NCBI GenBank assembly: GCA_963806935.1
Contig: CAWEAT010000031.1
Span: 1-64,000 of the forward strand
DNA from: Roseiarcus sp963806935
GTDB lineage: Bacteria; Pseudomonadota; Alphaproteobacteria; Rhizobiales; Beijerinckiaceae
Direction of reading: 5' to 3'
Length of the DNA: 64,000 nt
Positions 63,363 to 64,000 of the stretch are shown here, piece after piece. The translations under genes and the position numbers were made by a program. The notes under the pieces were generated by a model that saw nothing but the letters and a program-made list of their open reading frames with translations, was not told where the DNA came from and did no database searches. The first letter of the stretch is position 1; each line of letters starts with the position of its first letter.

Positions 63363-64000
63363 CACGGGCCAACTGTCGCCGGCTCGACCGCGTGGATGAA
63401 ATTCATGACCGCGGCGCTGGTCGAACTCGTAGCGATGGTTGTTCTCGACCTCGCCGACGATCCTGAAGCCATGCAGCACTAGAATTCGATCGGCCAAAGT
63501 GACCATCTCGGCCATATCGGAAGTGATCAGCAGCACCGAGACGCCGTCACGCGCGATGCCGGCGATCAGCTCGTGAATTTCGACTTTCGTCTTGACGTCG
63601 ATTCCAACCGTGGGCTCATCGACGATCAGGATGTCAGTCTGTGCGGCCAGCCATTTCGCGATCGAGACCTTCTGCTGGTTCCCTCCCGAAAGGGTGGAGA
63701 CCATCGCGCCGATCGACGGCGTGCGGATCGCCAGCCGTCCAACGAACGGGGCCGCCGCCTTCGCCTCGGCGCCGGGCGTGATCAGTCCGAGAAATCCGGC
63801 AATGCGCCGCCAGATCGTGATCGCGATGTTGTCCCTGACCGGATAGGCGAGCAGCAGGCCTTCGCCCTTGCGGTCCTCGCTCACATAACCGATGCGATAC
63901 CTTTCAAGCGCCTCGTGCATCGAACGTATGTGCGCCCGCTGTCCGTCGACGCGGATCTCCCCGGCGGTAATGCGGCCGAAGCCAAGGATGGTGCGCGCGA
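63362..64000 (-). CDS. Sugar ABC transporter ATP-binding protein (RbsA-like), 3' part
   Basis: C-terminal half of a tandem-domain monosaccharide ATPase; the 5' part lies beyond the window. Visible: YRIGYVSEDRKGEGLLLAYP, the hallmark of the second domain, the signature STLSGGNQQKVSIAKWLA, Walker B DILIVDEPTVGID and VSVLLITSDMAEM. One inserted base near 63423-63426 derails the last 20 codons. Removing it gives RYESTSAAVMNFIHAVEP and a stop at 63362-63364 overlapping the regulator start. Likely imports the deoxysugar handled by the neighbouring enzymes. Confidence 0.88.

Overview
The window looks like chromosomal DNA of a GC-rich alphaproteobacterium of the order Hyphomicrobiales (Rhizobiales), possibly near Beijerinckiaceae. 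The grounds are an isolated atpHAGDC F1 operon without Fo genes, promoters of the alphaproteobacterial general stress sigma factor EcfG, a Ku end-joining gene, REP-like intergenic palindromes of rhizobial type, and a BiuH/AtzE/AtzG/AtzF nitrogen-scavenging locus.

Layout. 1-4933: F1 part of ATP synthase. 4992-7697: small metabolic genes, tRNA-Gln, a GH19 lysozyme-like gene and a DUF4087 protein. 7997-15322: sugar ABC importer plus araBAD, i.e. uptake and isomerase-route breakdown of L-arabinose. 15335-28929: mostly minus-strand locus for ureido nitrogen compounds (BMP-type ABC importer, biuret hydrolase, carboxybiuret hydrolase AtzE/AtzG, allophanate hydrolase AtzF, amidohydrolase, 2-oxoglutarate oxygenase, creatininase-type hydrolase, RidA). 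29061-34385: orphan NMT1-type binding protein, cytosine-deaminase-like hydrolase, two flavoenzymes and a LysR regulator. 34502-38239: TsaC/Sua5, acyl-CoA dehydrogenase and enoyl-CoA hydratase. 38247-40381: general-stress block (Ku, CsbD, a candidate sRNA), each with a GGAAC-N16/17-CGTT promoter. 40514-49943: TumE/TumA toxin-antitoxin, NUDIX, PdxH, J-protein, ECF sigma/anti-sigma pair, FabI, MFS transporter, class II DAHP synthase. 49994-57997: the most unusual stretch, with an acyltransferase, a 487-residue Thr/Ser/Gly repeat protein, a TPR-2OG-Fe(II) oxygenase, an FkbM methyltransferase and a phospholipase C-like protein with two novel beta repeats. 58188-64000: VapBC, NadE, an enolase-superfamily dehydratase with a RhaM mutarotase, a double-winged-helix GntR regulator and the end of a sugar ABC ATPase.

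A caution runs through the whole window: about a dozen single-base indels, nearly all at short homopolymers, break or falsely fuse otherwise intact genes (atpA, GH19, the IPNS-like oxygenase, amidohydrolase, ABC ATPases, creatininase, tsaC, acyl-CoA dehydrogenase, vapBC). I treat these as probable sequencing errors and give gene spans across them. Calls rest on reading the sequence only; no database search was run.
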